A DNA stretch of 64,000 bases from Prinia subflava (Eukaryota > Chordata > Aves > Passeriformes > Cisticolidae), in the NCBI RefSeq assembly GCF_021018805.1, contig NC_086258.1, positions 14,222,692 through 14,286,691 of the forward strand, written 5' to 3'. This document shows positions 25,933 to 37,300 of this stretch, piece after piece. A program made the position numbers and the translations under genes. Below the pieces are notes generated by a model. The model saw only the letters and a program-made list of their open reading frames with translations. It did no database searches and was not told where the DNA came from. The stretch's first letter is position 1; each line of letters starts with the position of its first letter.

Positions 25933-27826
25933 ATTGATTTTAGAAATCAAAGCCCACACAACCCTTATTCTGTTTAAAGATATGGATGTATTTATAGGCT
26001 TTGTTTGGGGTGATTTTCTGTAGGAAACTTTTGTAGGTGCATCTTCTCTAGGAAGTGCCTTGCTGCAGGAATAATCCTGCTGCTCCCACAACTCTTACTG
26101 GAACACAGAGCTGCAGATTTTGGGTCAGCAGCTGGGTGCTGTCAATGTTCCCCTCCCAACTGACATTGCACAGGTTATAGGCACAGAGTGATTATTTGGC
26201 AAGGACATTTTACTCATATTTCCAAATTTAGGGGTTTGAAGAATCCTTTAATCTCAGTCATGCTCTAATACTGCCTTAAGGTTCACTACAGCAGTGCTGC
26301 TCTGTAATGTGAAGATTTGTATCATTGGAGATACAAATTTATTTATAAGTTACTCTGTTTGCACCCAAAATATACCCATATTTTATGTGATTTATTTCTT
26401 AGCCCCTACTAGCATAAGCAATATCAGACCTAATGGTCTCAGGAACTTTGGTTTCAATGTCCAGCTTGTTTGAATAAAAAATTAAAAAGAAAGAAAATAG
26501 CATAATTTTGTTCCAGAATGATGTTTATCTGTTGAACATACTTTCAGCAAAAATTTCCCTTTCAGCAATTAAAAAAATTCCTTTTGTGGCTGCTCTTTGC
26601 TGGTTATTGTGCCTCAGTGGGCCCCTCTCCAGTGCATCCTCCCACAAATGCACACATTTACTCGTGTTGCATTAATTCAGGAAAAAATCAATATTTAATA
26701 TTGGTCTATTGTACCACCCATATTCTGCCCTTTCCAAGTTTTCCTCCGAGTCTGAAGATGATAATGTAATTTTATATCCACATGCAGGGATGTTGAAGGG
26801 ATGGATAGAGAGGAGAGGGTCGGGAACAACAGGAAGAAACATTCACTGCCTTTATCCCACACCTGCTTTGTCCAAAGATCTGTTCCAGTAGTTTTGAGAT
26901 GAGCACATTTACCAGTTTGCTCCTCACCTTTCCACAATATTCAATACATAATTTTCTTTAAATATTCTTTTTTTCTTGCACACAAGCTAATTTCATTTTG
27001 GTACCACCTTCCTATTTTTTATCATGCTTCTGATCATACTTCCCTGCTTATCAAGTCTCCTCTGCATCCCTCAAAACTCTTCTTTCTCCAGACTTGGTTT
27101 GGTTTCTGTTCTGGAGGAGTCATGCTCAGGCTGTAGCTGTATTTAACCCCCTGCTTGGCTGGACTTGGCCCAAGAATGAGTCTCTTAAGGAAATAAAGAA
27201 GGAAACCTGTGACAGCAAGTTTTGGAATGAGGACCTGTCCCGGGATGTGCTCCATGCCCAGCCCTCCTCCCATCCCAAGGACTGAGGCCCTGCTGTCATT
27301 TCTGAATTTAGAGGAGTTTATGACCTGTTCAGTGAAAACTCACAGCACATAAATGAATTGCATTAAGCTTTTTGCAGATCACAAAGAAAGCAAAGACTAA
27401 CATGAAAAAGTTAATTTTGTGTTGTAAGGCTTTTAAAAAGAATGAAACGACTTGACAAAGAAAGTATCTCTTGCCAACGTATGTTTATAAAAATATTTCC
27501 TTTTTCCTTTTGTATCCCAGTAATGCTGAATATTTAAGTAGGAATAATGCTGAATATTTAAGCCTTTTTATCTCATCACCTCATGCTGATGGATGGAAAC
27601 CTTTCTGCCTGCTCTTTATCAGGATTCAGCTATTAAAACTTCACTGTTCGTCTGGGATTTTTTTTGTCAAAATACCTGAAAAAGAACTTTCCCTCCATTT
27701 TCCCTTACGAGTAGGCTTTCCCTGTTTATAACAAATGATGGAAAGCTTTGCATGTATCCTGACAACCCTGCTGTTGTATTGCTGGATTTTCTCAGCCTTT
27801 TCTTCTGCTTTTCTCTTTCCTTGCAG

Positions 27827-27991
27827 TGCGGCAAAGGGGCCGAAAACTTCGATAAGTTCTTCACACGAGGACAGCCGGTGCTGACGCCTCCGGATCAGCT
27901 GGTCATTGCCAACATAGACCAAACAGATTTTGAAGGGTTCTCTTACGTCAACCCCCAGTTCGTGCACCCCCTTGTAGAAAATGTAGCATGA
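27827..27991 (+). CDS. PRKCA: PRKCA exon 17: AGC tail with turn and hydrophobic motifs, stop
   Basis: This terminal coding exon of 54 codons plus TGA (27989-27991) corresponds to human 619-672. It begins [18 protein letters not shown]. It contains the NFD motif that reaches the ATP site, the turn-motif Thr in PVLTPPDQ (human Thr638), and the hydrophobic-motif Ser in [11 protein letters not shown] (human Ser657). Both priming phosphorylation sites are therefore kept. The C-terminus is HPLVENVA, whereas human, as I recall, ends HPILQSAV, whose last residues bind the PICK1 PDZ domain. Length is unchanged, so this is substitution and not a frameshift. Confidence 0.98.
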   Translation, partial: CGKGAENFDKFFTRGQPVLTPPDQLVIANIDQTDFEGFSYVNPQFVHPLVENVA

Positions 27992-28026
27992 AACAGCAGA
28001 ACGAATCCCGCCACAGGGAACAGCTG

Positions 28027-28090
28027 TAACCCTACAATTTGCAGGCCTTCGCCTTGTTGATTCCATTTGGGCCTGGAAATTGTAGGGTTA
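28027..28090 (+). ncRNA. 64-nt near-perfect RNA hairpin in the PRKCA 3'UTR
   Basis: The left arm 28027-28047 (taaccctacaatttgcaggc plus c) and right arm 28070-28090 (ggcctggaaattgtagggtt plus a) pair over 21 positions. There is one G/G mismatch (28041 against 28076), plus one extra U-G pair and a roughly 20-nt loop. It begins 35 nt after the PRKCA stop codon. This size and pairing is unlikely by chance in AT-rich UTR sequence. It could be a structured cis-element, a double-strand-binding-protein site or a precursor-miRNA-like stem. No known RNA family is recognised. The structure is seen; the function is unknown. Confidence 0.75.
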
Positions 28091-28576
28091 GAGGGTGTGA
28101 AGATGAGGGAAGGGCCACTTAGTCAGGATTTGGGCTTTGCAGCAGTGATGTTGTCTTAACAGGACATAGATTAGTTACGGTGCCCACTTTTTCTTCTAGG
28201 AGTCGCCACCGACTCGTTGAAAGTCACTTGTTCAAAGTTGCCCATGTTTTGGTACGTTCTATATTTTGTAACTTCCCACTGTCCTTTTGCTCCCCTTTCC
28301 ACCCTGTTGTGTTGGAAAAACACCTGACACGTGGTCTGGAGGAGAAACCACCTCGGGTATTTATTCCTTGGGGGTGGGAGCGTCCTCCCCGCGCTCCCGG
28401 AGGCTCCAGGGGCAGATCCAGAGACTGAGCAGGGTCAGCCCCAGGGGGGAGAGGAATTGCAAAAACATTGCTGAAAGCAAAATATAGCAAGGAAAAAAAA
28501 AAAGCTGGGGATGGGTGGGAAGGGGATGAAATCAAATTAGAGCCTGAGGCTTGGAGAACCCATCCTGTAAGATCTG

Positions 28577-28582
28577 AATAAA
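28577..28582 (+). promoter_or_regulatory. Candidate proximal poly(A) signal AATAAA
   Basis: AATAAA lies about 0.59 kb after the PRKCA stop codon, followed within about 20-50 bases by G/T-rich sequence (gctcgggtggtggcc and gatttgtgctg). It could define a short 3'UTR isoform that keeps the hairpin. Use is unproven. Confidence 0.45.
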
Positions 28583-28660
28583 AGCGCTCGGGTGGTGGCC
28601 ACACCTCTAGGATTTGTGCTGAGAGTAGCATGTGATAAACTCAAGGGTGAAATTTTGTCT

Positions 28661-28725
28661 TTAATAATAATAATAATAATAATAGTAATGATAATAGTAA
28701 TAATTTTAATAATATTTTTGTGAAT
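28661..28725. repeat. (TAA)n microsatellite, imperfect
   Basis: A run of TAA/AAT triplets with a few interruptions lies in the inferred PRKCA 3'UTR. It is likely to be length-variable. Confidence 0.9.
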
Positions 28726-29944
28726 TTTTAATCTCCATGAGATTATTCTGTGATCCAGGGTGCCATTGTCTGTTCAGTTGGTTTAATTTACACCGCTCCT
28801 CAAGTTTACTGTTAACTGGTTCTAATACCAATATTTTACTATGAAATTTATTAACCTGGAATATAAAAACTGTAATTCCTTAAATCTTATTTATGTGTGT
28901 TTATTTATAGTCTGCAGTGTAGAGCAGTAAATTGAAGAAAGCATTATTATACTAAATTAACAAAAAAAATGTAGCCCCGAGTGACTTCCTGATTTCTCCA
29001 GAATAACTCATGAAAATCAAGTGAGATTTAGTCTTAAATAATCAGTTTTAATTCAGAAAACTTTGGGCTGTAGAATAATCAAGCCTGAAAGAAGCAGCAC
29101 CTAAAACTTGTTTTATTGGTAGAATGGAATTTAATACGTTTTACATATGCTTCATGCAATGAATTTTGCATGTTTAGTAATAACTCTTAATAATAAGGGT
29201 TAATAATAAGCAGATCTATATTATTGACATAATCGTATCAAGCATAAAGAGTATTATAAAAATTTTATAAAACAACTTGTGCTTTATTTGTGAAAGTTCC
29301 TGTTCTGAATGACACCATTTAGATTTAGCTAAATGTTTTCTTGCTATTGTTTTGATTTTTACTTTAGGTTTTGAATATTGTTACTGGCTTAGGGTATAAT
29401 CTCTTTTTTTTAAAGTAGATATACTTTTAAATAATAATCGCTACCTGCAGGTTTTATACGAGGTTCAATTAGGCTTTCATTTCACATCTGCTTATTACTT
29501 GCAGAGAAGGAAATAGACTTTATTTGCAATGATGAACACTGTAATTAATGCAGTCTTCTCCTCTCCTATCTCTTAGATTAAAATTTTTGATATTTCCTCT
29601 TACAATTTACCAGAAGATATTAACTCAAATATCAGTAAATAATGTTTTGTGCATATTTTGGGTTTGTTACAGCATGTAAAATAGTAGTTGGTGCATTTCC
29701 CTTTTTTTTCCCCTCCTGCCTTGATCCCATTAGCAGCCACAGGCACTTTTTGTCTGTCAGATGTGCATGATGATGCCAGAAGCATGATATCTCTGTTGCT
29801 GCATGCAGACTGATTACAGTTTTTCCAGCATGTAAACATATTCAAAAAGTAAGATATTTGCCATAAAATACTTCAATTTATACTAGAACATGTAATGGGG
29901 TGGGGTGGGGAGGGGAAACCTACTTTTTAATCATCTTTTATGAC

Positions 29945-29950
29945 AATAAA
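29945..29950 (+). promoter_or_regulatory. Candidate poly(A) signal AATAAA
   Basis: This hexamer lies about 1.95 kb after the stop. Downstream GU-rich sequence is modest. It could be one of several alternative ends. Confidence 0.3.
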
Positions 29951-30824
29951 ACATGGAACCTGTGCCAAAGATTCTGTCAGAAAGATCCAATCCTGCCAGG
30001 TGGGAGCCAGAGGGGTGGGCTGGGGGAGTTGGGCACTTCTTGAAGGAAGCAGGGTTGGGTGTGAAGGGCAACTGGGTTGAGCTTCTGCACCTGCAGGACC
30101 CTTGGAAAATGTGATTCAGGGCCAGGGTGTGCAATTTCCACACTGCAGGAGTCCAAGTGTTGCCCTGTCTGTCCTTTTGTGCCCCCAGCTCCCTCGAGGA
30201 GCATCTTGGAGTGATCAAGCCCTGACATTCCAAGGTTCCAGCTGACAGGAGCTCACGTGGTTGCCTAGACAAACAGCACTCCAAACTTCTCAAACGTTTT
30301 AGGAGTAAAATTTTTAAACTGTTCTGTGTCAAGACTGGGAGTTCATTTTCTCCTTTGTATATTATGTACTTCAGTAGTATTCACCATAAAGTATGTGGCC
30401 TACTGCAGCATTCATGACTTTTTTTCTTCTTTTTGTTCTGATTATTATTAGCCTGACAGTGTTTAGTAGAACCTGGGTAGAAATCATTCTGTAGAAGATA
30501 ATAGATTGAATTAATATAATGGATTACTGAGCCTCAGATTTTAATAAAGAAGGGGCTCTCATCTATGCCAGTCTGCCAAGAGATGCCATTGAGCTTGTTT
30601 AAAAATGTGAAGAAGACACTTTAGAGAAAGGAAAATACTGGGAGAAATATCAGGTTTGGGAAGTAAGCAAAGCACAACAGGGGCAGAACTGAACCAAGCC
30701 AGAAACCCTGGGTGGACGCTCCCACAGTTCTGTTTTCCTGATGAAATCTGAATTTTCCAAGGAAGTCCCATTGCTGGCACAGCAGTGACAGTGGGTGCTG
30801 TTCACACCAGGACAGAGCATCACA

Positions 30825-30868
30825 GGGCTGCTCTGGCACTGGGACAGGGCTGCTCTGGCACTGGGACA
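30825..30868. repeat. 22-bp tandem duplication
   Basis: The block ggctgctctggcactgggac plus ag occurs twice in direct succession in the inferred 3'UTR. It is a simple local duplication. Confidence 0.85.
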
Positions 30869-31411
30869 GGGGACAGACCTGCTCATTTTCTGGCTGCTTC
30901 TCATACCCAGTTTCTTCAGCCCTTATGTTTGTCTCCCAGTTTTTCTGACGTAGAAGCAGAAATTCCTCTCTAACGTCGTTACCTCAGGTCCCCAGGCTGG
31001 TGACACATGTGAAACCTCTTCTGGAGGTTCTGTAACACTTAGGAAAGCTACTGTGAACTCCTGGATCCTGCAGGAGCGAGGCGGGGTTGGATAAAGCAGG
31101 GATCAGTTGTGTTACCCTCACTGCCCCTTCCTGATGCCCTCACATGCTCTGACCTTCCCCAAGAACTCCCACTGGCTGCTCAGAATCCAGAAACTTAAAA
31201 TGGCAAGGAAAACCTGAAGAATCCAGCCAGAATTTTCGTATCTTTTTAGACACAGATGTTATTTATATAATATTTTTCACAAGATTTGGGTTTCTAGAGA
31301 ACATGTATCAACAGAAGGAGAGGCATTAGAGCTGCTTCTCCTTCACTTGTGTTCGATAGCAAATGTAATCCCAACACCCACGTTGCCACCAAGATTCCCA
31401 AAAGGCAAATT

Positions 31412-31507
31412 GAAAATTGTACTGTTTAAACCTGGGGTGGAAGTTTGGGGAACTGTGATTGAAAATTGTCCTGCACTGAAGCTGGGGTGGAATTTTGGGA
31501 GCTGTGT
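31412..31507. repeat. About 48-bp imperfect tandem duplication
   Basis: Two adjacent copies each begin gaaaattgt and contain ctggggtggaa followed by ttttggga or tttgggga. The copies (31412-31460 and 31461-31507) have diverged by several substitutions and a small indel, so the duplication is not recent. Confidence 0.85.
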
Positions 31508-32185
31508 TTCCATCCCTGTGCTCTGGTCCCAGATGGTTCCAGGGCAGCCCCATTCCTGCAGGGAGAGGCACAAATCTGCCCTGTGAAATTTCAAAGGGGT
31601 TTTCAGGGATCAGATGGGACTTAACTGGCTCCTAGGCAAATTTTGTCATTATTCAGGCATCTGGATGTTTTTATGCACCTTTGAGTGACCAGAGCAGGGT
31701 GTGGGACTCCAGGACAACCATTTCACCCACAGGCTCGGTGCTCTGAGCAAGGTTGCCACATATGTGAGGAGGAGAGAGCACATTCCCATGATAAAATACT
31801 CCTTCTTAATCCAGTCTGCAGGGGAAATGCAATTTAGCTTTCTGATTCTTCATTCTTTCGGAAATACAATTGAATTTCCCTTTGCAAACTGAAGAAAGTT
31901 CTTCTGGAAATCAGCAGGTGGTTTAAAAAAACCTCATCACGTCTGAATGCTGCTGGCCTTTGAAATCCATCCTGTCTTTTGGGGTGAATCCAATTCAGTA
32001 ATGCTGGGCTTCTATAGAATTAATAAGCTCGAGCAAGAGAGGAACTTGTCTTCTAGCTGGAAGGATGACATGTCCAAGGATGGAGTGGTACCAGTTGAAA
32101 AGTGTTTTCTGAGCTGGTGCTCAGTTAAATGCCATAGGAGACACATGCAGTGAGCAGGGATCCTCCTTAGCAAAGCATAGCATTG

Positions 32186-32214
32186 GAAATAATTAATAAT
32201 AATAATAATAATAG
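32186..32214. repeat. (AAT)n microsatellite
   Basis: A short AAT/TAA triplet run lies in the inferred PRKCA 3'UTR. It resembles the one at 28661. Confidence 0.85.
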
Positions 32215-34347
32215 TCCAGTAATAAAGCTTCAATACCAGTAGAAAGCATATTTACAGTATATCAAGTTTACAGTAGGCTTTTGGACCTGCCAGGAAACTT
32301 CTGGAAATATTTAATGTGATTTTCAGTTCTTTTAGCCATTAGCATAAGTTATTGTGCATAGGGGTTTTTGTCTCTTTGCAAACGTGGGTGTGGGCTGTGT
32401 TTGATGTGTCCCCTCTAGGTGGGCACCGAGCTGCCAAGTAGTCAAAAAGATAAACTAAAAGCACTTTTTTCCCTCGGCCCTGCACTCGTAGATGGGATCT
32501 GAAATAGCTGAGTTGCAGAAACAAGATTTCACTCCATAACCATGCCTGATTCCCTCACTGTGCCAGGAACAATTGGGAATTAAATAGCCTTACAATGAGT
32601 GATCTTCATGCACTACAGCCCTCCTGGTGCCAGGAAAACCTTCAGAGGGAGAGGGCCCTTGTTAACCTCTGCCTCACTCACCTCACCTGCACAAAGGGGT
32701 GATGACACTGACCCCACAGGGAGGGACTTCTTAGGCAACGTTTCTAATTCACTTTTAATCTGAAAAGAGTTGTGTAAGTATTATTATAATTTTTAATATT
32801 AAATCAGCTTCTTGGATTCACATGGTACTGCTGGCTATACCATGCTGTTTCTACTTTTTTATAGAACTTTAGTAACTCTGCTGAAACCGTTTGAAGAGAA
32901 ATAAAACCAGATCTGATAACGTTTCTTACAGAATCTGGAGTGCAGCTTTTGTACCTGGAGTCAGGCTGTGGCAGGGAGTGATGCTTGCTGATTGTGTAGG
33001 TCAGCTGCACTTACCTCTTTCCCAGCTACTGAGATTTTTATGTGCAATTTAAAAAATTCCACGTCGATGGAAGTCTTAGCAGAGCTGATTCTTGGAGGGG
33101 GAGATTCCCTTTGGATAAATAAAGTCAGCACAGCTGTTTTCTAGAACCATTTTTACTGACTCCTGCTGAAGGAGGAGCTCTGTTCTTTGTGCAGCTGGTC
33201 CGTCCATGAAAGGTCGATATTTTCTGTTGATGTTTTAATGTATTTCTGTGTTGTAAATGTGTCTTTGTGCTTTTATTTTTCCCTTGCCTGTGACACTGTA
33301 GTTCAGATTTAAAAGAAAACTGCTCCAGAAACTGGTTTTTTTTCTTCCACTGATGTCAGTTGACCTAAATAAATAAATTAAGTCTGTTAATGATTTGAAA
33401 CAGTGCAGGATGAGTAGCAACAACCTCGACACTCAGCTGCTGTAGAAGCTCATTTCTCACTCTGGTTACATTGGACACTCTGCAGCTGATGTTTTCATTA
33501 GTTTCATAATTATTAATGACAGGAACGTTTTAATAGAAGGAAAAAACATCATTTAAAGGAAAATTATGTTCATGGTCTTTACAAACATTTTCCTGAGAAC
33601 GATTTGAATTTCTTTTCTTTCTCTCTGAAGCCCTTGAGGTGACAGAGCCAAGGGCTGCATCCTTGCAGAGCTCCATACACTCCTGGCTTGGCTTCCAAGG
33701 CACCCAGGGCACCACAGAGCTCCCTGGGTGCTGAGAGCCCCAGTTCACTGAAAATATTAATTATATTATGTGTTTGTACCCACTGTTGGCCTTGGAGTAT
33801 AAAAACAATGTTCTTGCAGGAGTCATAAAAATTTAATCTATGGCTCGTTCCCCAAACCTTTCATTTGTTCTCTCCCATGTTATCAAAATGAATGTTAAAA
33901 AAAGAATTTCAACAAAATGAAGCTTGTTGGCTCTTTTTAAAGTGTGAATTTCCCAATACTCTCTGGTTTTGCACAAAAATACAGAGAACACCTGAAACTT
34001 CTCAGGTGACTGTATGCTACTTCAATTTTTTTTTAAACATGGAGTAATGCCACCTTGAACTCATTAATATTTTTAATATTAAGACTCAAATGTTGTTTTT
34101 ATATGGAGGAGAACGTTGTTTATTTTCATATTTTATCTGCAAGATGCCACCAGAAAATTTGGAGAGGCCATTCATTTTTCAAAATATTTAAAATAGAAAC
34201 AACATTGGAAGTGTAGTGGGCAAGACTAATGTACAAACTACAGCATCTTTTTGTTTGTTTGTTTCATAATTTGCAGTATCTTCAATCTTTGTTTGCATGG
34301 AATGCTTTTGTTAAGTATTAATTGTAGTTTCAAAGCAAGTGTGTATG

Positions 34348-34353
34348 AATAAA
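34348..34353 (+). promoter_or_regulatory. Candidate distal poly(A) signal of PRKCA
   Basis: AATAAA is followed within 15-40 bases by acttttgtgagagtttggtc, a good GU-rich downstream element. Sequence composition turns GC-richer just after it. This gives a 3'UTR of about 6.37 kb, so I take it as the likely main distal end. Alternatives upstream are listed separately. Confidence 0.5.
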
Positions 34354-37300
34354 AATACTGATCATTACTTTTGTGAGAGTTTGGTCTGCCTTGATGAAGT
34401 TTCCTTTCGGAATTGCCTCCCCCAGGGGCTGCAGAGGTGTTGATGTGATCAGCCACAGAATTGCCCAGGCTGGACCTTGATTCTTCAGAGACAGAATTTA
34501 AAGTTGGGTTTTTGTTTTTAATTCTTGTTAATGAATCAAGAGGGGGGGAAAGCAGCTTGCCTGAAAATGATGTGTCTGTAAGAGGATTTCTGTGTGCTGG
34601 GCTGCTCCAGGTGGGGGAGCCAAAGGCAGAAGCAGCCCCAGGAGCTGAGTGAGGTCTCGGATGGGAGGGTCTGGTTCAAAGCTCGGTGTGAGTCCTGGTG
34701 CTGGGGGGATGTGCCCTCCGTGGAGCAGCCAGAGCCAAGGAAACTCCAGTTTGTCCCTGAGTGTGGGAGGTTTGGATGGTTCACTCCATCCTCTGCCCCT
34801 TCTTCCCTGGAGCAGGGGCTGTTCCAGGGACCGGTGGCCCTCAGGGCCCCTCCTGCCCCACAGAATCCCTGATCTGGGGGACAGGGACCACCTCCAGCCC
34901 CGTCCACCCCACCTCCAGCAGCCTCCTTTACACTGACATCATTTATTTTCAGAACTTGAAAGCAATGTCCAAATATTGTGACAGCCTGACAGACAGCTCC
35001 GTTCCCTGCCTGCTCTCACAGGATTGAATCTCATGCCAATTCTGTTATTGGGTTCGTTGCGTTTGCAGAAGTCTGGCTGAGTTTGCCCAAAGGAATAGTT
35101 GAAATCTGGGGTTTTTTTCCAAGAGTCCGTGTTTCCAGGCTACTTCACATCTGTCATCCAACATGTTCATCTTCTGAAGCCCATGAACACTTCTGAGAGA
35201 GCTTTCTGCAGAGCAGGACAGGGGCTTTGGGGGTGCATCCCTGCCCTGAGCTCGTGGACACAGAGTTGGTGCCTCTAGGGCAGGAGGAATGGGGCTCTCC
35301 CCTCCACCAGAGCTGCATCCCCAGCCCCTTGGCTGGCCCCAGTTTGTGCCCAAACCACCACAGTGCCCATCACGGGGCTGTTGGCTTTTGGGGGGACAGC
35401 TTGGACATGAACTTCTGAATTATCTCCCTGGGGAAAGACAAAGCCATGGGTGGACATGGACTCACAGGTGTGGGAGAGCCTCTGGCTACCCCATGGCCAC
35501 ACTCTGCCCCCTCCCACCCCAGACTGGTGGTCTCACGAGCAGGACAATCCCCCAGCTCACTGGGATGACTCAGCTGTCACAGGAGGGTGGTCTAAACAGG
35601 CAAGATTAATCTGGTGGTTCTGAGGAAAATGAAGTGTTAAAAGCTGAAGCTCTCCCTGCCTGCCACATCCATGGTGAGAGCATCTCCACCAGGAATGTTT
35701 CCAGCACGATAAATCACACCAAGTGTTCGTGCCTGCCTCCCCCAGCCCCAGCCTCTCTTCAGAGATTTGGGTGTTTGATTCAGAAATCTCAGAATATTTT
35801 CACAGAGCTGCTGTGTGAGCTGCAAATAAAACCAGCTCCTCCGAGAACTGCTGGGGTAGCTGAAATGATGACTGCATTAATTACCACGAGGTAATTATAA
35901 TCCCACCTGCTCCCTGGGGAGCCGTGGTGAAGCAAAGGCAGATCAGTCAGGGGCCCAGATCAGGACAGCTGTTGCCATGTGTGGAAGGTTTGTCCTCCAA
36001 GGGATGTTTTCCCCTGCTGCATCTGTCACTTGTCACCTTCCCAAAGTGGTGCTGCACCCAAAGAAACGAGGATCTGCTGAGGAGACCCGTCAGTGGCAGG
36101 GCTGGACCCACAGAGTTACCTGCAAAAGGTGGGGAATTTAGGGGGTTTTTCCCTCTTTCCCAAAAGAAGGGCGTGGAATGAGGCAGATCTCATGGGAAAT
36201 GAGTCAATGCTGTCTCCTTCTCCAGGGACTCCTGCATTCACTGCCTAGGTGACAGTGTCAGACACCAGCTGCCATTTCCAGTGCTCATCACTGGTCCCTG
36301 AGTCAGTGCTGACATCCCACCCCAGCAGAGGTTTTGCACAGTCTGAAAAAGGAGAGGAAATTATTCCAAAGGCAATTTAAACCACCCTACCTGGGTGAGG
36401 AAAAAAAAAAAAAAGCCAAACAAGCCCACAGTGGGAGTTTGCTTAGAAATATTTTAGATCTTAATCTTGCCTGTCAAGGTTGGCAAAAATCTCTTATCTC
36501 ACTTATCTCACTTATCTCTTCTCATGCTGGGAATGAATTCTGTGTGTGTGTCTGAGAGTTTGGTCCACATCTGTCCTATCTTTCCTATTTTTCCTATCTG
36601 AGGCCTTGATCCATCCCCCCTTACCTTGCTCCTCTATCCAGAACCCTTCATAAAATTCAGTGCCCATAACAGCGAGACTCCCTAATCCATATAAAACATT
36701 CTGCAAGTTTATATAAAACCTCATTAAAGCTTCAACATTTCCAGGGACACCTCCAGAAAAACACTCAGTTTTAACAGGACAAATTTGCTTCTCCTTCAAG
36801 TGTAACCATGTCTGGGACTTTGATTAGGTGTGATTTCAGGAAAAATCCATCAGAAACAGCTGTAAAAGCAACCAGCAAAGGCTGCAAGGGCAGGAGGAAG
36901 GAAAGGCCAGCAGTGAGAGCATCCCAAAACCCCTTGGATCAGTTCCTGGTCCTTTTGGGATAAGTCATTTGGCATTCTTGTGCCTGATTGACACTAACAT
37001 CATTAAAAGATGGGTGATGAATTTCAGCGCTGTATAAATCACACAGAAAACTATTACCCTTAACACAAGCGTTACGAGGCTTTAATAATTAATGTCATCT
37101 AAACTTCTTTCCAAAACATGACCTTTGAAATCAGATTGCTGTGGCCAGAGCCATTCCTCATCCTGCAGGCAGCTGCTTCCCAGCCAGCCTGGGTGGCTCC
37201 AGTGGGGGACCCTGGGTGGGTCCAGTCCCAGGAGCAGCTCCCAGAGGGAACCTGTGCTGCTGGAAGCTCCACTCCTTGGATAACAGGAAACACCAGCAGT

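Larger units (their letters stand above)
24330..27826 (+). other. PRKCA: PRKCA intron 16
   Basis: This 3497-bp intron ends in a strong pyrimidine-rich acceptor (ttttctctttccttgcag). It holds an antisense CR1-like fragment (about 25792-25932), a 22-bp palindrome inside a direct repeat (25261-25306), and a short direct duplication of taatgctgaatatttaag near 27521-27561. The first 84 codons after exon 16 stay open in the PRKCA frame. Confidence 0.9.
27992..34370 (+). other. PRKCA: PRKCA 3'UTR (extent inferred)
   Basis: This AT-rich stretch follows the stop codon. It starts with a strong hairpin (28027-28090) and includes AUUUA-rich segments (for example about 28885-28911), TAA and AAT microsatellites, and several AATAAA hexamers. 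No coding exon, promoter-like GC island or interspersed repeat interrupts it. Composition changes at about 34.4 kb. A 3'UTR of roughly 6.4 kb is close to the very long human PRKCA 3'UTR as I remember it. The distal end is an inference; shorter isoforms could stop at 28577, 29945 or 30543. Confidence 0.6.

Noticed and set aside
27992..28060. Stop-codon readthrough of PRKCA, driven by the hairpin.
   Set aside because: The TGA is followed by A and not C, the stem starts 35 nt downstream (stimulatory structures are usually much closer), and the extension of about 22 codons would end inside the loop with no recognisable motif.
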